This document shows positions 50,949 through 60,506 of a stretch of DNA of 64,000 bases, in pieces; within the stretch, counting starts at the first letter, position 1; each line of letters begins with the position of its first letter. Below the pieces are notes generated by a model. The model did no database searches, had not been told where the DNA came from, and saw nothing but the letters and a program-made list of their open reading frames with translations. Both the position numbers and the translations under genes were made by a program. This stretch comes from Chloroflexota bacterium (GTDB taxonomy: Bacteria; Chloroflexota; Dehalococcoidia; Bin125). Location: NCBI GenBank assembly GCA_028873865.1, contig JAPPNI010000016.1, forward strand, positions 81,193 through 145,192. Reading direction: 5' to 3'.

Positions 50949-52510
50949 ATCTCAGCCGACATCCACTCGGCGACGCGCTCGCCCATCATCATGCAGGTGA
51001 AGTTGGTGTTGGCTCTGACCAGCGTGGGCATGATGGATCCATCGACAACTCTCAGGTGCTCGACTCCGTGGACTCGGCCCTCGCTGTCGACGACCGCTCC
51101 CTCCGAAGGGTCGGGGCCCATCGGGCAGGTGCAGGTTGGGTGAGCCATGCTGGTGGCGGTGGCGTGGATCCACTCGTCGAGCTTCTCGTCGTCGTCGACG
51201 GTCTCCTGGTCGATGTCGATGGCGCCCTCGTGGAACGAACTCATCTCGTCCGAGTGAGCCAGGTTCCAGGCGAGTCTGGCGCCCTCTCGCAGGCGAACGC
51301 GATCCCCCTCGTGTTCGTCAAACTTCAAGTCGATATTGGGATGCTGCGTGTAGTCGGCGCTTTGCAGCGTGACCGAACCGAATGAGTTGGGCAGCTGCAC
51401 ACCGGGTGCGATACCGAAGACCCAGCTGGCCTCCGGTTCCTGTTCGTCCTCGCCGACCCAGGCGCCGAACCGGGCCTGGGGACCGATCAGGATGTGGCCG
51501 AGCAGGTAGACCTGCATGTCGTTGAACTCGCCCGTCTCCGACGTGTAGCGCAGCAGGGTCTGAGCGAGCGGACGATCCGGATCCACCGTGCCTGGTGTCG
51601 GCCAGAAGAGCATGGGGGTCATCGGGTGATCCATCAGGTGTTTGCCCACGCCGGGCAGGTCGACCAGCGACGGGATACCGAGCTGGGCCAGTTCGTTGGC
51701 CGGTCCGATGCCGCTGCGCAGCAGGATCGCCGGGCTCATGATCGCACCGGCCGAGAGGATGACCTGCTTGCCTCGGACTTCCTGCAACTCGCCGTCGCAC
51801 TCGACGGCCAGACCCACGGCCCGATTGCCTTCGAAGATCACGCGGTCCACCAGGCAGTGTCCGCGTACGGTCAGATTGAGCCGGTTGCGGGCCTGCGAGA
51901 GGAATCCGAGGTTGGCCGACCAACGGGTCATCTCTTGCGGACCGTCGCGATTCATCGCCAGCGGCGAGATGCCGGTCGACTCCGGGTCGTTCTGGTCGTT
52001 GGTCTGCTCGAAGCCGTGCGCCACGCAGGCGTCGTAGAAGCCTCGTTGCACCGCCTCCATCTCGTCGAGCGTCCAGCGCCGAACCGGGATCGGTCCGCCC
52101 TGACCGTGGAAATCGCCGCCCTCATCCTTGTCGTCCTCAATCCCGCGGAAGTAAGGCAGGCACTCCGACCAGGCCCAGCGCTCGTCGCCGGTCATCTCGG
52201 CCCAGACGTCATAGTCGCCGGGGGCGCCGCGGATCGCCACGCCGGTGTTGATCGCCGACGATCCGCCGACCAGCTTGCCGCGAGGCAGCGGCGCGTCGCG
52301 GCCGGGGACGAAGGTGGCGTTGAAGCCCCAGTCGTGATGCACGACCGACGGTTCGTGGATGCTGTTCACGTCGCCGGGGAGTTCGTCAAGCGAGCGATAG
52401 TCGGGACCGGCGTCGAGTAACAGGACCGAGCGGGAACGGTCTTCGCTCAGACGAGTGGCCAAGACTGCGCCCGACGATCCGGCGCCCACGATGATCACGT
52501 CGTATTCCAT
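50945..52510 (-). CDS. GMC-family flavin oxidoreductase (choline-dehydrogenase-like)
   Basis: 521 residues. VIIVGAGSSGAVLATRLSED binds FAD, RGKLVGGSSAINTGVAIRG is GMC signature 1, and SAGAIMSPAILLRSGIG the second. HATATSMAHPTCTCPMG holds the conserved catalytic His, and VRANTNFTCMMMGERVAEWM ends the C-terminal domain. It oxidises an alcohol to an aldehyde or ketone. Start ATG 52510 has AGGAGG 6 bases upstream. MFS genes lie directly upstream on the same strand. Confidence 0.92.
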   Translation of the reverse strand: MEYDVIIVGAGSSGAVLATRLSEDRSRSVLLLDAGPDYRSLDELPGDVNSIHEPSVVHHDWGFNATFVPGRDAPLPRGKLVGGSSAINTGVAIRGAPGDYDVWAEMTGDERWAWSECLPYFRGIEDDKDEGGDFHGQGGPIPVRRWTLDEMEAVQRGFYDACVAHGFEQTNDQNDPESTGISPLAMNRDGPQEMTRWSANLGFLSQARNRLNLTVRGHCLVDRVIFEGNRAVGLAVECDGELQEVRGKQVILSAGAIMSPAILLRSGIGPANELAQLGIPSLVDLPGVGKHLMDHPMTPMLFWPTPGTVDPDRPLAQTLLRYTSETGEFNDMQVYLLGHILIGPQARFGAWVGEDEQEPEASWVFGIAPGVQLPNSFGSVTLQSADYTQHPNIDLKFDEHEGDRVRLREGARLAWNLAHSDEMSSFHEGAIDIDQETVDDDEKLDEWIHATATSMAHPTCTCPMGPDPSEGAVVDSEGRVHGVEHLRVVDGSIMPTLVRANTNFTCMMMGERVAEWMSAEI

Positions 52511-52534
52511 CCGGCTCCTCCTCATTCATGTGGC

Positions 52535-53842
52535 TCAGGTGCGAGGCTGAGGGTAGGACATCGCCCGCTCTTGCTGGTCACCGTCCGGTGGCTCTTCCGG
52601 AAGTCTGGGCCGAGTCGCGAGTGCCAGCCAGATCAGGCCGCTCGCCGTACCGATACCAGCGACCAGGAAGGGGAGCGCCCAGCCATCGCTGAGATCACGG
52701 AGCGCTCCTGTGAGCAGGCTGCCTCCGGCCGAGTAGACCATCATGACCACGGAGGCCCAACCCATGATCTGACCGATATTGGCCGGGCCGAAGTAGTCGG
52801 CGCGCAACGTGTTGATGTTTGGCCCGCGGCCGCCCCAGGCTGTCCAGTGCAAAACAGCTCCGAGGACGATCATGGGGAACGAATCGGCGATCGCGAGGAC
52901 GACCGCCGCCGCGGCATGGCCGGCCAGACAGATCGCGATGATCACGCGCTTCGAGATGATGTCTCCGGCATAGCCTCCGACGAGCTGCGCCGCGATCTGA
53001 CAGACCGTGCCGATCACGATGGCGACCGCGGCGTGTCCCGCGCCCAAGCCATCGATCTCGCCGACTCGAAGGACGAAGAACCCACTCACGGCGGCGACCA
53101 TGAGCAACGGCGAGCCGTGGGCAAAAGAGAGCGCCCAGAACGAACGGGTTCGGAGAGCTTCGCGGGTCGTGAAGTCTCGCCGAGGTTGATCGAGCGCGGA
53201 GGGTACATCGGGTCGCGCGACGGTTGCGGCGCGTGCCGGCTCGGGCGATTCTCCGCGATCGACGGGCCGGACGATCAGGGTGGCGATCAGTTGTCCAGCG
53301 ACGAAGAGCAGGATTCCCGAGCCAATCGACGTGGCGCGCCAGCCGACGCCGTCGATCAGGAACGAGATCAGCGGCGCCAAGAAACTGCCGATGGCCAGTC
53401 CGGTCATCAGGTAACCCATGGCTCGGGCACGGGTGCGCTGGAACCAGTGCACGACGGCCACGGTGAGCGTCATGAATCCACCGACGCCTGCCCCGATCGA
53501 GACGATGAAGTAGAAGATGAAGAACGTGGCCTGGCTGTTGATGAAACCGAACAGAATCAGGCCGAGCGCTGTGGATGCGATGCCCACCCGCATCATCATG
53601 CGGGGACCGAATCGGTCGATTGCCCAACCCTGGACAGGTCCGAGTGCGCCGGACTCGATCCTCGTCATCGCGAGGGCGATGCCGAAGAGCGTGGCCGACC
53701 ACATGAACTCTTCTTGCAACGCGGCGACGTAGAAGCCGGTCGCGTGCATGACGAGTCCGCCGAGCAGAAGCTGGACGACGATCCCGCCGGAGACGATGTA
53801 CCAGCCAAAGAAGACGCGTCCGGTGGCGAAGCGGCGTAACAC
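52535..53842 (-). CDS. MFS transporter, first of three tandem paralogues
   Basis: 435 residues, 12 spans. FFGWYIVSGGIVVQLLLGGLVMHATGFYVAAL opens and the signature loop is GPVQGWAIDRFGPRMMM. The central loop holds RRDFTTREALRTRSFWALSFAHGSPLLMV, shared with the other two. Resembles oxalate-formate/monocarboxylate (OFA-type) carriers. Start GTG 53842. Likely same transcript as the GMC gene 24 bases downstream. Confidence 0.9.
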   Translation of the reverse strand: MLRRFATGRVFFGWYIVSGGIVVQLLLGGLVMHATGFYVAALQEEFMWSATLFGIALAMTRIESGALGPVQGWAIDRFGPRMMMRVGIASTALGLILFGFINSQATFFIFYFIVSIGAGVGGFMTLTVAVVHWFQRTRARAMGYLMTGLAIGSFLAPLISFLIDGVGWRATSIGSGILLFVAGQLIATLIVRPVDRGESPEPARAATVARPDVPSALDQPRRDFTTREALRTRSFWALSFAHGSPLLMVAAVSGFFVLRVGEIDGLGAGHAAVAIVIGTVCQIAAQLVGGYAGDIISKRVIIAICLAGHAAAAVVLAIADSFPMIVLGAVLHWTAWGGRGPNINTLRADYFGPANIGQIMGWASVVMMVYSAGGSLLTGALRDLSDGWALPFLVAGIGTASGLIWLALATRPRLPEEPPDGDQQERAMSYPQPRT

Positions 53843-53867
53843 TCAGATCAACGTAGCGTCCGTGCGC

Positions 53868-55193
53868 TCAGACGCTCCCGGGGCGGTTGGGACGTGCGGC
53901 CACGACCAACCGAGCAGCTGGCGGAAGCGGGGGGAGCAACGGCAGACGCGGCGGACCGGGCAATCGTGGTCTGTTCGACATCAGGATCCAGAGCACCCCG
54001 GTCCCTGCGCCGATGCTGAAGATGATGAAGGCCAGGTCGTAGCTGCCGAACAGGTCGCGCAGGATTCCGGAGCCGAGCATGCCAATCGTCATGAACGGCA
54101 TCATCACCATTGAGGTCCAGCCCATGATCCGGCCGAACTGCGAGGCGCCGAAGTAGTCGGCGCGAAGAGATGTGATCAGCGTTCCTCGTGCGCCCCAGGC
54201 GACGCCGTTGAGCACCGCGAAGGCCATCAACATCCACCAGCCGGTCGCCAGCGCGAGGGCGATTCCTGCCAGAGCGTGGCCAATCATGCAGAGGACCAAC
54301 AGCGGACGCTTGGGAAAGCGATCGCCAGCCCAGGCGGACAGTCCCTGTCCCACCAGCTGGGTGACGACCATCACCGTGACGACGATGGCGGCGTCGCTGG
54401 CCTGAAAGCCCGGCAGCTCATCGATATGCAGGACACCATGACCGATCCACATGCCGACCACCATGAGCGGCGCTCCGTGCGCCAGACCCAGTCCCCAGAA
54501 CGCGCGCGTTCTGAGCGCCTCGCGCGCCGTGAAGTCTCGGTGGCGATGCGGATTCTCCAGGCGGCGAGCGGCGGCAGCGCCCGCCGGTGCACCTGAGGAC
54601 CCGCCGTCCACTTCCAACCCCTTGTCGGACGGGTGTCGTGCGAACAGGAAGGAAAGCCCCCAGCCAACCATCAAGAGGAAGGCCCCCGTCCCGAACGACG
54701 TTTCTCGCCAGCCGACTCCGAGAATCAACACGCCGACCGCCGCAGACACCAGAGCGCCGAACGTAAAGCCCATCGACATGAACCCGATCGCTCGCGAACG
54801 CTTGCGCTCAAACCAGGTGACGACGGCGACCGAGACCGTCATAAAGCCGCCGATCGAGGTGCCGATCGAGAGCAGGATGTAAAAGCCGACGAATGAGACT
54901 TCGTCCCACAGCACCCCGAACAGGATCATGCCCAGGGCAGTAGTGGTGATGCCCAGCCGGATCATGGAACGTGGGCCGAAGCGGTCGATCATCCATCCCT
55001 GGATTGGGCCGAGCAGGCCAGACTCAACTCGAGTGACCGCAGCAGCCACACCGAAGATCGTCGCAGACCAGCCAAACTCATCTTTGAGCGCGGCTGCGTA
55101 GAAGCCGAACGCGTTCATCGTCAGCCCACCGATCAGCATGTTGATGATCAGTCCGGCACCGACGATGTACCAGCCGTAGAAGATCCGGGGCAT
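53868..55193 (-). CDS. MFS transporter, second of three tandem paralogues
   Basis: 441 residues, 12 spans. PRIFYGWYIVGAGLIINMLIGGLTMNAFGFYAAALKDEFGWSATIFGVAAAVTRVESG opens, with GPIQGWMIDRFGPRSMI and HRHRDFTAREALRTRAFWGLGLAHGAPLM. ATG 55193 is preferred over the TTG at 55196. Close paralogue of its neighbours on both sides, most likely from local duplication. Substrate unknown. Confidence 0.9.
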   Translation of the reverse strand: MPRIFYGWYIVGAGLIINMLIGGLTMNAFGFYAAALKDEFGWSATIFGVAAAVTRVESGLLGPIQGWMIDRFGPRSMIRLGITTTALGMILFGVLWDEVSFVGFYILLSIGTSIGGFMTVSVAVVTWFERKRSRAIGFMSMGFTFGALVSAAVGVLILGVGWRETSFGTGAFLLMVGWGLSFLFARHPSDKGLEVDGGSSGAPAGAAAARRLENPHRHRDFTAREALRTRAFWGLGLAHGAPLMVVGMWIGHGVLHIDELPGFQASDAAIVVTVMVVTQLVGQGLSAWAGDRFPKRPLLVLCMIGHALAGIALALATGWWMLMAFAVLNGVAWGARGTLITSLRADYFGASQFGRIMGWTSMVMMPFMTIGMLGSGILRDLFGSYDLAFIIFSIGAGTGVLWILMSNRPRLPGPPRLPLLPPLPPAARLVVAARPNRPGSV

Positions 55194-55218
55194 CAACCGC
55201 GAGGGTAAGGGCGCAACG

Positions 55219-56613
55219 TTATCGGCGGATTCTGGGACGCTGCGGCGCCGACCGCACGGCCGGACTCGTTGCCGGCCGGTTGGGCCGGAACATGGCGATC
55301 GGCTGAGCTTGACGAAGTGCTCCGCCGGCGGTCACCACGCGCACGCCGGGCAGGCGCGGGCGGCCGGCCATCAGCACCCAGATCGCTCCAGTCAATGCGC
55401 CGAGGCCGAGGACGGTGAAAGGAATGCCGTAACTTCCGGTTGCGTCGAAGAGGACCGAGGAGAGGAATCCGCCGACGGTCATGAAGGTCGACATCACGAT
55501 CGACGACCAGCCCATGATTTGCCCGAAGTTCGATGCCCCGAAATAGTCGGCCCGCAACGCCGTGATCAACGGAGCGCGCGAACCCCAGGCCAGTCCGTTG
55601 ATTATCGCGGCCAGCAGGATCATCTCATAGGAAGCTGCGAACGCCAGCATGATGGCCGCGGCGCAGTGGCCGAACATCGCAGGCACCAGGAGCAGCCGCT
55701 TCGAGAAGCGATCGCCGAGATAGCCCATACCCAATTGTCCGACCAGCTGGGCCACGTTCATCGCCGTGTAGGCGATACCGGCGTGGGTCAGGTTGAGGCC
55801 TTCCACCTCGGTGACCAGTAGCGTGAAGTGGACGAATACTCCTGAGACCACCAGCAGCGGCGCGCCGTGGGCCAGCGCCAGTCCCCAGAATGCGCGTGTG
55901 CGCAGCGCCTCGCGGACGGTGAAGTCACGGTGGCGATGCGGGTTCGCCGAGGGTTGGGATTGCGCCGCACCGCCCGTTGAGTTGTCGACTGCGTCGCCGC
56001 CGTCTTTGGCCAGTCCACGATCTTCCGGTCGCCGGACGAATAGCGTGGCGAGAATCTGACCGACGCCGAACAGCACAATGGCCGAAAGCAGCGCGGCACT
56101 CCGCCAGCCGATCTCCTGGATCATGATGCCCACCGGGAGGGCGAGGAACCCGCCGAGGGCAAATCCGGTTGACATGTAGCCCAGTGCGCGCGATCGCTTG
56201 CGCTCGAACCAGGTCACGACCGCCACCGAGACGGTCATGAATCCGCCGACCGACGCGCCAATCGCGACGATGAAATAGAAGGCGATAAAGGTTTCCTGGC
56301 TCCAAAGTCGGGAGAAAGCAAGCAAACCGATAGTGGTCGACGCAATCCCGAGTCGCATCATCGTTTGTGGACCGAAGCGGTCGATCAGCCAGCCCTGGAT
56401 TGGGCCCAGGACGCCCGACTCGATCCGGGTGATCATGAAGGCCAGGCCGAAGATCGTGGCCGGCCAGAGGAACTCGGCCTTGAGCTCGGCTACATAGAAG
56501 TGAAAGGCGTGCATGATCAGCCCGCCCATCAGCATGTTGATCACGATGCCGGCGGCGACGATGTACCAGCCGTAGAAGATCTTGCGGTCGGATCCGAAGA
56601 GCGCGGGCAGCAC
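55219..56613 (-). CDS. MFS transporter, third of three tandem paralogues
   Basis: 464 residues, 12 spans. KIFYGWYIVAAGIVINMLMGGLIMHAFHFYVAELKAEFLWPATIFGLAFMITRIESG opens, GPIQGWLIDRFGPQTMMR, and HRHRDFTVREALRTRAFWGLALAHGAPLLV. A tail of about 45 basic residues follows the last span, longer than in the other two. Start GTG 56613. Divergent from the cyclase-family gene. Confidence 0.9.
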   Translation of the reverse strand: MLPALFGSDRKIFYGWYIVAAGIVINMLMGGLIMHAFHFYVAELKAEFLWPATIFGLAFMITRIESGVLGPIQGWLIDRFGPQTMMRLGIASTTIGLLAFSRLWSQETFIAFYFIVAIGASVGGFMTVSVAVVTWFERKRSRALGYMSTGFALGGFLALPVGIMIQEIGWRSAALLSAIVLFGVGQILATLFVRRPEDRGLAKDGGDAVDNSTGGAAQSQPSANPHRHRDFTVREALRTRAFWGLALAHGAPLLVVSGVFVHFTLLVTEVEGLNLTHAGIAYTAMNVAQLVGQLGMGYLGDRFSKRLLLVPAMFGHCAAAIMLAFAASYEMILLAAIINGLAWGSRAPLITALRADYFGASNFGQIMGWSSIVMSTFMTVGGFLSSVLFDATGSYGIPFTVLGLGALTGAIWVLMAGRPRLPGVRVVTAGGALRQAQPIAMFRPNRPATSPAVRSAPQRPRIRR

Positions 56614-56817
56614 GCAGGGTCTTCCTCCTGAAGCCTCCCATGCCCGCTGAGCGCCGTCCGATGCCTGATAACGCGCTGTCGGTCGGCTCGAATCGGTACA
56701 GGTGACCGATGGTCACTCTACTCGGCGCACACCTGATGGTCTGCGCTCTGGCATACTGCCAGCCGATTGCCTCACCCACTGGAACGCAGCAGCCGCTGCC
56801 TGGAAAGGAACCCGACG

Positions 56818-57753
56818 ATGGCCACTCAGACCGGAACCCGTTCCGATGTCGACGCGATGGCGCAGCAGCTCTCAAACTGGGGTCGATGGGGACCCGACGA
56901 TGAGCGCGGCGCTTTGAATTTCATTACACCTCAAGTCTCGGCCGCGGCAGCGGCGCTGGTTTCGGAAGGCGTAACGGTGAGCTGCGCGCTCGAACTGGCC
57001 AAGACGCCTGCCGCCGACAACCCGACTCCGGTGATGCACTTCATGACCGGCGCCGGCGATGTCAGCGATCAGGGGCGGCTACGCGGTCTGGAAGCGACCG
57101 GCGACGGCTTCATGATCTCGCCACACGGCATGGCCAACACCCATATCGACGCGCTCTGCCACATCCTCGATCAGGGCAAGATGTACAACGGCTTCCCAGC
57201 CTCCGACGTGCTCTCGACCGGCGCGGCCAAGAACTCGATCATGGGGCTCGAACAGGGCGTCTCCACCCGCGGCGTGTTGCTTGATATCGCCCGGTTGAAG
57301 GGCGTCGACTGGCTGGAGCTGGGCGAGGGTATCTCGGTGGCGGATCTCGAAGCAGCGGAGTCTGCGCAGGGCGTCGAAGTGCGCTCCGGTGACATCCTCT
57401 TGATCCGCACCGGCCGCGACTCCCGCCGAGAGGCGGAAGGCGCCTGGCCACCGTTCGGGGGGATGGCCGGATTGCTGATGGAGACGCTGCCCTGGATCCG
57501 GGAGCGGGAAGTGGCGATCCTCGGCTGCGACGGCGTCTCGGACATGATTCCCTCAAATGTCGAGGGATCGCCCTTGCCGATTCACCACATCATCATCACG
57601 TACATGGGTGTGCATCTGATCGACAACGCGAGGTTGGGTCCGCTGGGCGACGCCTGCGCCGAGCGCAATCGCTGGGAATTTCTGCTGACGATTGCACCGC
57701 TACGCCTGGTTGGCGGGACCGCTTCACCGATCAACCCGATCGCGATGTTCTAA
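56818..57753 (+). CDS. Cyclase-family (kynurenine-formamidase-like) metal hydrolase
   Basis: 311 residues. Metal motif SPHGMANTHIDALCHILD (HGxxxTHxDxxxH) near residue 100, with RGALNFITP at the start and GVHLIDNARLGPLGDAC near the end. Family members hydrolyse formyl-kynurenine, cyclic imides or similar amides. Start ATG 56818 has AAGGA 8 bases upstream. Its place next to transporters and CoA-transferases suggests a catabolic step; substrate unknown. Confidence 0.9.
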   Translation: MATQTGTRSDVDAMAQQLSNWGRWGPDDERGALNFITPQVSAAAAALVSEGVTVSCALELAKTPAADNPTPVMHFMTGAGDVSDQGRLRGLEATGDGFMISPHGMANTHIDALCHILDQGKMYNGFPASDVLSTGAAKNSIMGLEQGVSTRGVLLDIARLKGVDWLELGEGISVADLEAAESAQGVEVRSGDILLIRTGRDSRREAEGAWPPFGGMAGLLMETLPWIREREVAILGCDGVSDMIPSNVEGSPLPIHHIIITYMGVHLIDNARLGPLGDACAERNRWEFLLTIAPLRLVGGTASPINPIAMF

Positions 57754-57783
57754 CCGCGACCGGGTCGAGCACGAGAAGGTCGA

Positions 57784-58125
57784 TCAGAGGACCTCGCGGC
57801 CGCGTTCGCCGGTGCGCACTCGGACGGCTTCTTCGACATCGGTGACGAAAATCTTGCCGTCGCCGGTGCGGTCGGAGCGCGCGCCGGCGATGATCGCCTC
57901 GATCGCCGGCTCCACGTTGAAGTCCGAGATCACGGTGATGATCTTCACTTTGGGGATCATGTCGACGGTGTAGAACTGTCCACCTCGGCCGGCCTGCACG
58001 ACGCCGCCCTGGTAACCGTGGCCGGCGACCCGCTCGACGTGCAGTCCGGTGATCCCCGCTTCGATCAGCTGGCGCTTGACCGGTTCCAGCGACTCGGGCC
58101 GGATGATTGCTTCGATCTTTTTCAT
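57784..58125 (-). CDS. glnK: PII nitrogen-regulatory protein
   Basis: 113 residues. KKIEAIIRPESLEPVKRQLIEAGI, Gln in GHGYQGGVV for ligand binding, PKVKIITVI, B-loop TGDGKIFVTDVEEAVRVRTGERG. The T-loop reads VVQAGRGGQFYTVD, so the Tyr51 uridylylated in enterobacterial PII is absent. It binds ATP, ADP and 2-oxoglutarate and controls the adjacent ammonium transporter. ATG 58125 overlaps the amt stop (ATGA), a classic amt-glnK pair. Confidence 0.93.
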   Translation of the reverse strand: MKKIEAIIRPESLEPVKRQLIEAGITGLHVERVAGHGYQGGVVQAGRGGQFYTVDMIPKVKIITVISDFNVEPAIEAIIAGARSDRTGDGKIFVTDVEEAVRVRTGERGREVL

Positions 58126-59438
58126 GACAGCAACCTCTTCAGCGCTTCCGTTCCGGAGGGGATTTCCTCGTCGATCGTATCGCTGGCGTCCCAACCGAAT
58201 CCGATCTCGTCGAACTCGTAGGCCGGCTCGCCGTGTGTGGATCGGTCGAGTCCGATCATTTCTTCGGTCTCGTCGACCCGGAGCGGCATAAGCTTCTGGA
58301 CAACGATGAACAGGACCGAGGACAAGACGAACGACCAGGCAAGCGCGGCTAACACGCCGACAAGCTGACGCCAGATCAGATCGGCGCTGCCACCGATAAA
58401 CCCATTCGCTCCACCGGTCACCTCGGCGACGGCGAAGATGCCGATCGCCAGCGCCCCCCACATGCCGCCGACGCCGTGAACCGCAAAGACATCGAGTGTG
58501 TCGTCCATGTCGCGCCAGTTATGCAGCAGCCGAACAGCGTAGAAGCCGAGGATCGAGGCAACCACTCCGATGCAGAGTGCGGGGAAGAAGTTGAGGTAGC
58601 CATCGGTCGCCGGCCAGAGGCCGACAGCGCCGGCCGCCGGCGTAATCGCCACCAGGCCGGCCACGGCGCCGGTCGCCGCGCCAATGATTGACGGATGGCC
58701 CGTGTAGCGCCAGGACAGGAATGTCCAGGCGAGCAGGCCGCCAGCGGCGGAGATTTGCGTCTGCACGAATGCGTTGATGGCGGACTCGTTGGCGGCAAGT
58801 GCTGATCCGGCGTTGAATCCGAACCAGCCGAACCAGAGCAGTCCAGCGCCAAGCACGACCTTGGACACGTCGTGCGGCCTGGTTTCCGCGACTGAGTCGC
58901 GGCGCCGTCCGACGAACAGGGCGCCGGCCAATGCCGCTGCCCCGGCGTTGATGTGAACCACCGTGCCGCCGGCAAAGTCCAGCGCTTCGAGCTGGAACAA
59001 CCAGCCGTCACCGTGCCAGACCCAGTGACAGAGCGGCGCGTAGACGACGGTGATCCAGAGCACCGTGAAGACGAGCAGGGCCTTGAACGAGATGCGCTCG
59101 ACGAACGCGCCGGTGATCAGGGCCGGCGTGATGATCGCGAACATCATCTGGAAGACCATGAACGCCATGCCATCGGCCGTTGGTTCGAGACCACGCAGGC
59201 CGAAATTAGTCAGATTGCCGACGAACCCGCCGATGTCGGTGCCGAATGCGAGTGAGTAGCCCCACATGATCCAGACGACCGTCGCCACGCCGGCCATGAT
59301 GAACGACTGCATGATCGTCGCGGCGGCGGACTTCGTCCGAACCAGACCCGAATAGAAGAAGGCGAGACCCGGCGTCATCAGCAGCACCAGCGCCGCTGAC
59401 GTCAACAACCAGGCAGTATTTCCGGAATCCATACGCAA
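58122..59438 (-). CDS. amt: Ammonium transporter
   Basis: 438 residues with 11 spans. GLAFFYSGLVRTKSAAATI at the start, AFVERISFKALLVFTVLWITVVYAPLCHWVW, twin-His pore: VVHINAGAAALAGA and VHGVGGMWGALA, and GWFGFNAGSALAANE. The long C-terminal tail (about 45 residues) is acidic. It moves ammonium into the cell under PII control. Confidence 0.95.
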   Translation of the reverse strand: MRMDSGNTAWLLTSAALVLLMTPGLAFFYSGLVRTKSAAATIMQSFIMAGVATVVWIMWGYSLAFGTDIGGFVGNLTNFGLRGLEPTADGMAFMVFQMMFAIITPALITGAFVERISFKALLVFTVLWITVVYAPLCHWVWHGDGWLFQLEALDFAGGTVVHINAGAAALAGALFVGRRRDSVAETRPHDVSKVVLGAGLLWFGWFGFNAGSALAANESAINAFVQTQISAAGGLLAWTFLSWRYTGHPSIIGAATGAVAGLVAITPAAGAVGLWPATDGYLNFFPALCIGVVASILGFYAVRLLHNWRDMDDTLDVFAVHGVGGMWGALAIGIFAVAEVTGGANGFIGGSADLIWRQLVGVLAALAWSFVLSSVLFIVVQKLMPLRVDETEEMIGLDRSTHGEPAYEFDEIGFGWDASDTIDEEIPSGTEALKRLLS

Positions 59439-59589
59439 CCCCCATTGTCGGGCGCAGTTGACATAGGAAGACTAGATCAACCGAAACGCGCCCGTCCGCA
59501 GAACCAGTGCGCGTAGTGTCGCCGACGGACTCCGCAGACTGGTTACGGATAGATGAATTCGAGTCCGGGATCGGTGATAGCCTCGCCCA
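59439..59589. other. Divergent gap between amt-glnK and fab genes
   Basis: 151 bases expected to hold the promoters of both operons. No named operator was recognised. Confidence 0.5.
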
Positions 59590-60354
59590 ATGACTGACCC
59601 GGGCTCCCTCCCGCTCTCTGGTGAAGTGGCCTTGGTGACGGGCGCGTCCCGGGGGATCGGTCGCTCGATCGCCCTCGAACTGGCCGCCCAGGGCGCGGAC
59701 ATCGCGGTCAACTACACCTCGTCGGCAGGGGCTGCCGAGGAAGTTGGTTCCCGGATCCTGGAAATGGGCCGGCGCGCTTATGTGGTCCAGGCCGACATCT
59801 CCGACAGCGACGCCGTGACCGCGATGACCAAAGCCGTCACGGCCGAGCTCGGCGCGCCCACGATCCTGGTCAACAACGCCGGCATCACCCGCGACATGCT
59901 GGCCATGCGCATGAAGTCGGCCGACTGGGACGCGGTGGTGGGCACGAACCTGACCGGATCGTTTCTCACGACGCAATCGGTGCTGCGCGGGATGCTGCGG
60001 GCCCGCAAGGGCCGGATCATCACGATCGGCTCGGTGATCGGCACGGTTGGCAACGCGGGTCAGGCCAACTACGCGGCGGCCAAGGCTGGACTGGCCGGCA
60101 TGACCCGCTCACTGGCGCACGAACTCGGTTCGCGCGGGATCACCGTCAACCTCGTCGCGCCCGGATTCATCCAGACCGACATCACCGCCGATCTCTCCGA
60201 GGAGGTGATCGGCAACGTCATGCAGCGGATTCCCCTGGAGCGGCTCGGCGAGCCGTCCGATGTCGCTCCACTGGTGGCGTTTCTGGCTGGTCCGGGCGGG
60301 GCCTACATCACCGGCCAAGTGATCCATGTCGACGGCGGGATGGTGATGGGTTGA
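59590..60354 (+). CDS. fabG: 3-oxoacyl-[acyl-carrier-protein] reductase
   Basis: Reduces 3-ketoacyl-ACP with NADPH. 254 residues of the classical SDR fold: [55 protein letters not shown] (Ser, Tyr, Lys), and [12 protein letters not shown] at the end, all as in FabG. Its position before fabD and fabF supports the role. Divergent from amt across a 150-base gap. Confidence 0.93.
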   Translation: MTDPGSLPLSGEVALVTGASRGIGRSIALELAAQGADIAVNYTSSAGAAEEVGSRILEMGRRAYVVQADISDSDAVTAMTKAVTAELGAPTILVNNAGITRDMLAMRMKSADWDAVVGTNLTGSFLTTQSVLRGMLRARKGRIITIGSVIGTVGNAGQANYAAAKAGLAGMTRSLAHELGSRGITVNLVAPGFIQTDITADLSEEVIGNVMQRIPLERLGEPSDVAPLVAFLAGPGGAYITGQVIHVDGGMVMG

Positions 60355-60506
60355 TTCCCTGGATTTGATTCAGGTGACCGTATTGTTCGCTGGCTCGCAT
60401 TGCGTACGGATTGCGACGCCATGGAGGGCTCCAGAGTCGGTAAACTGAATGACCACGCCAAGATGCAGCGTTCTACGCTTGACGTCACTGGCGAGCAGGA
60501 GCCGAA

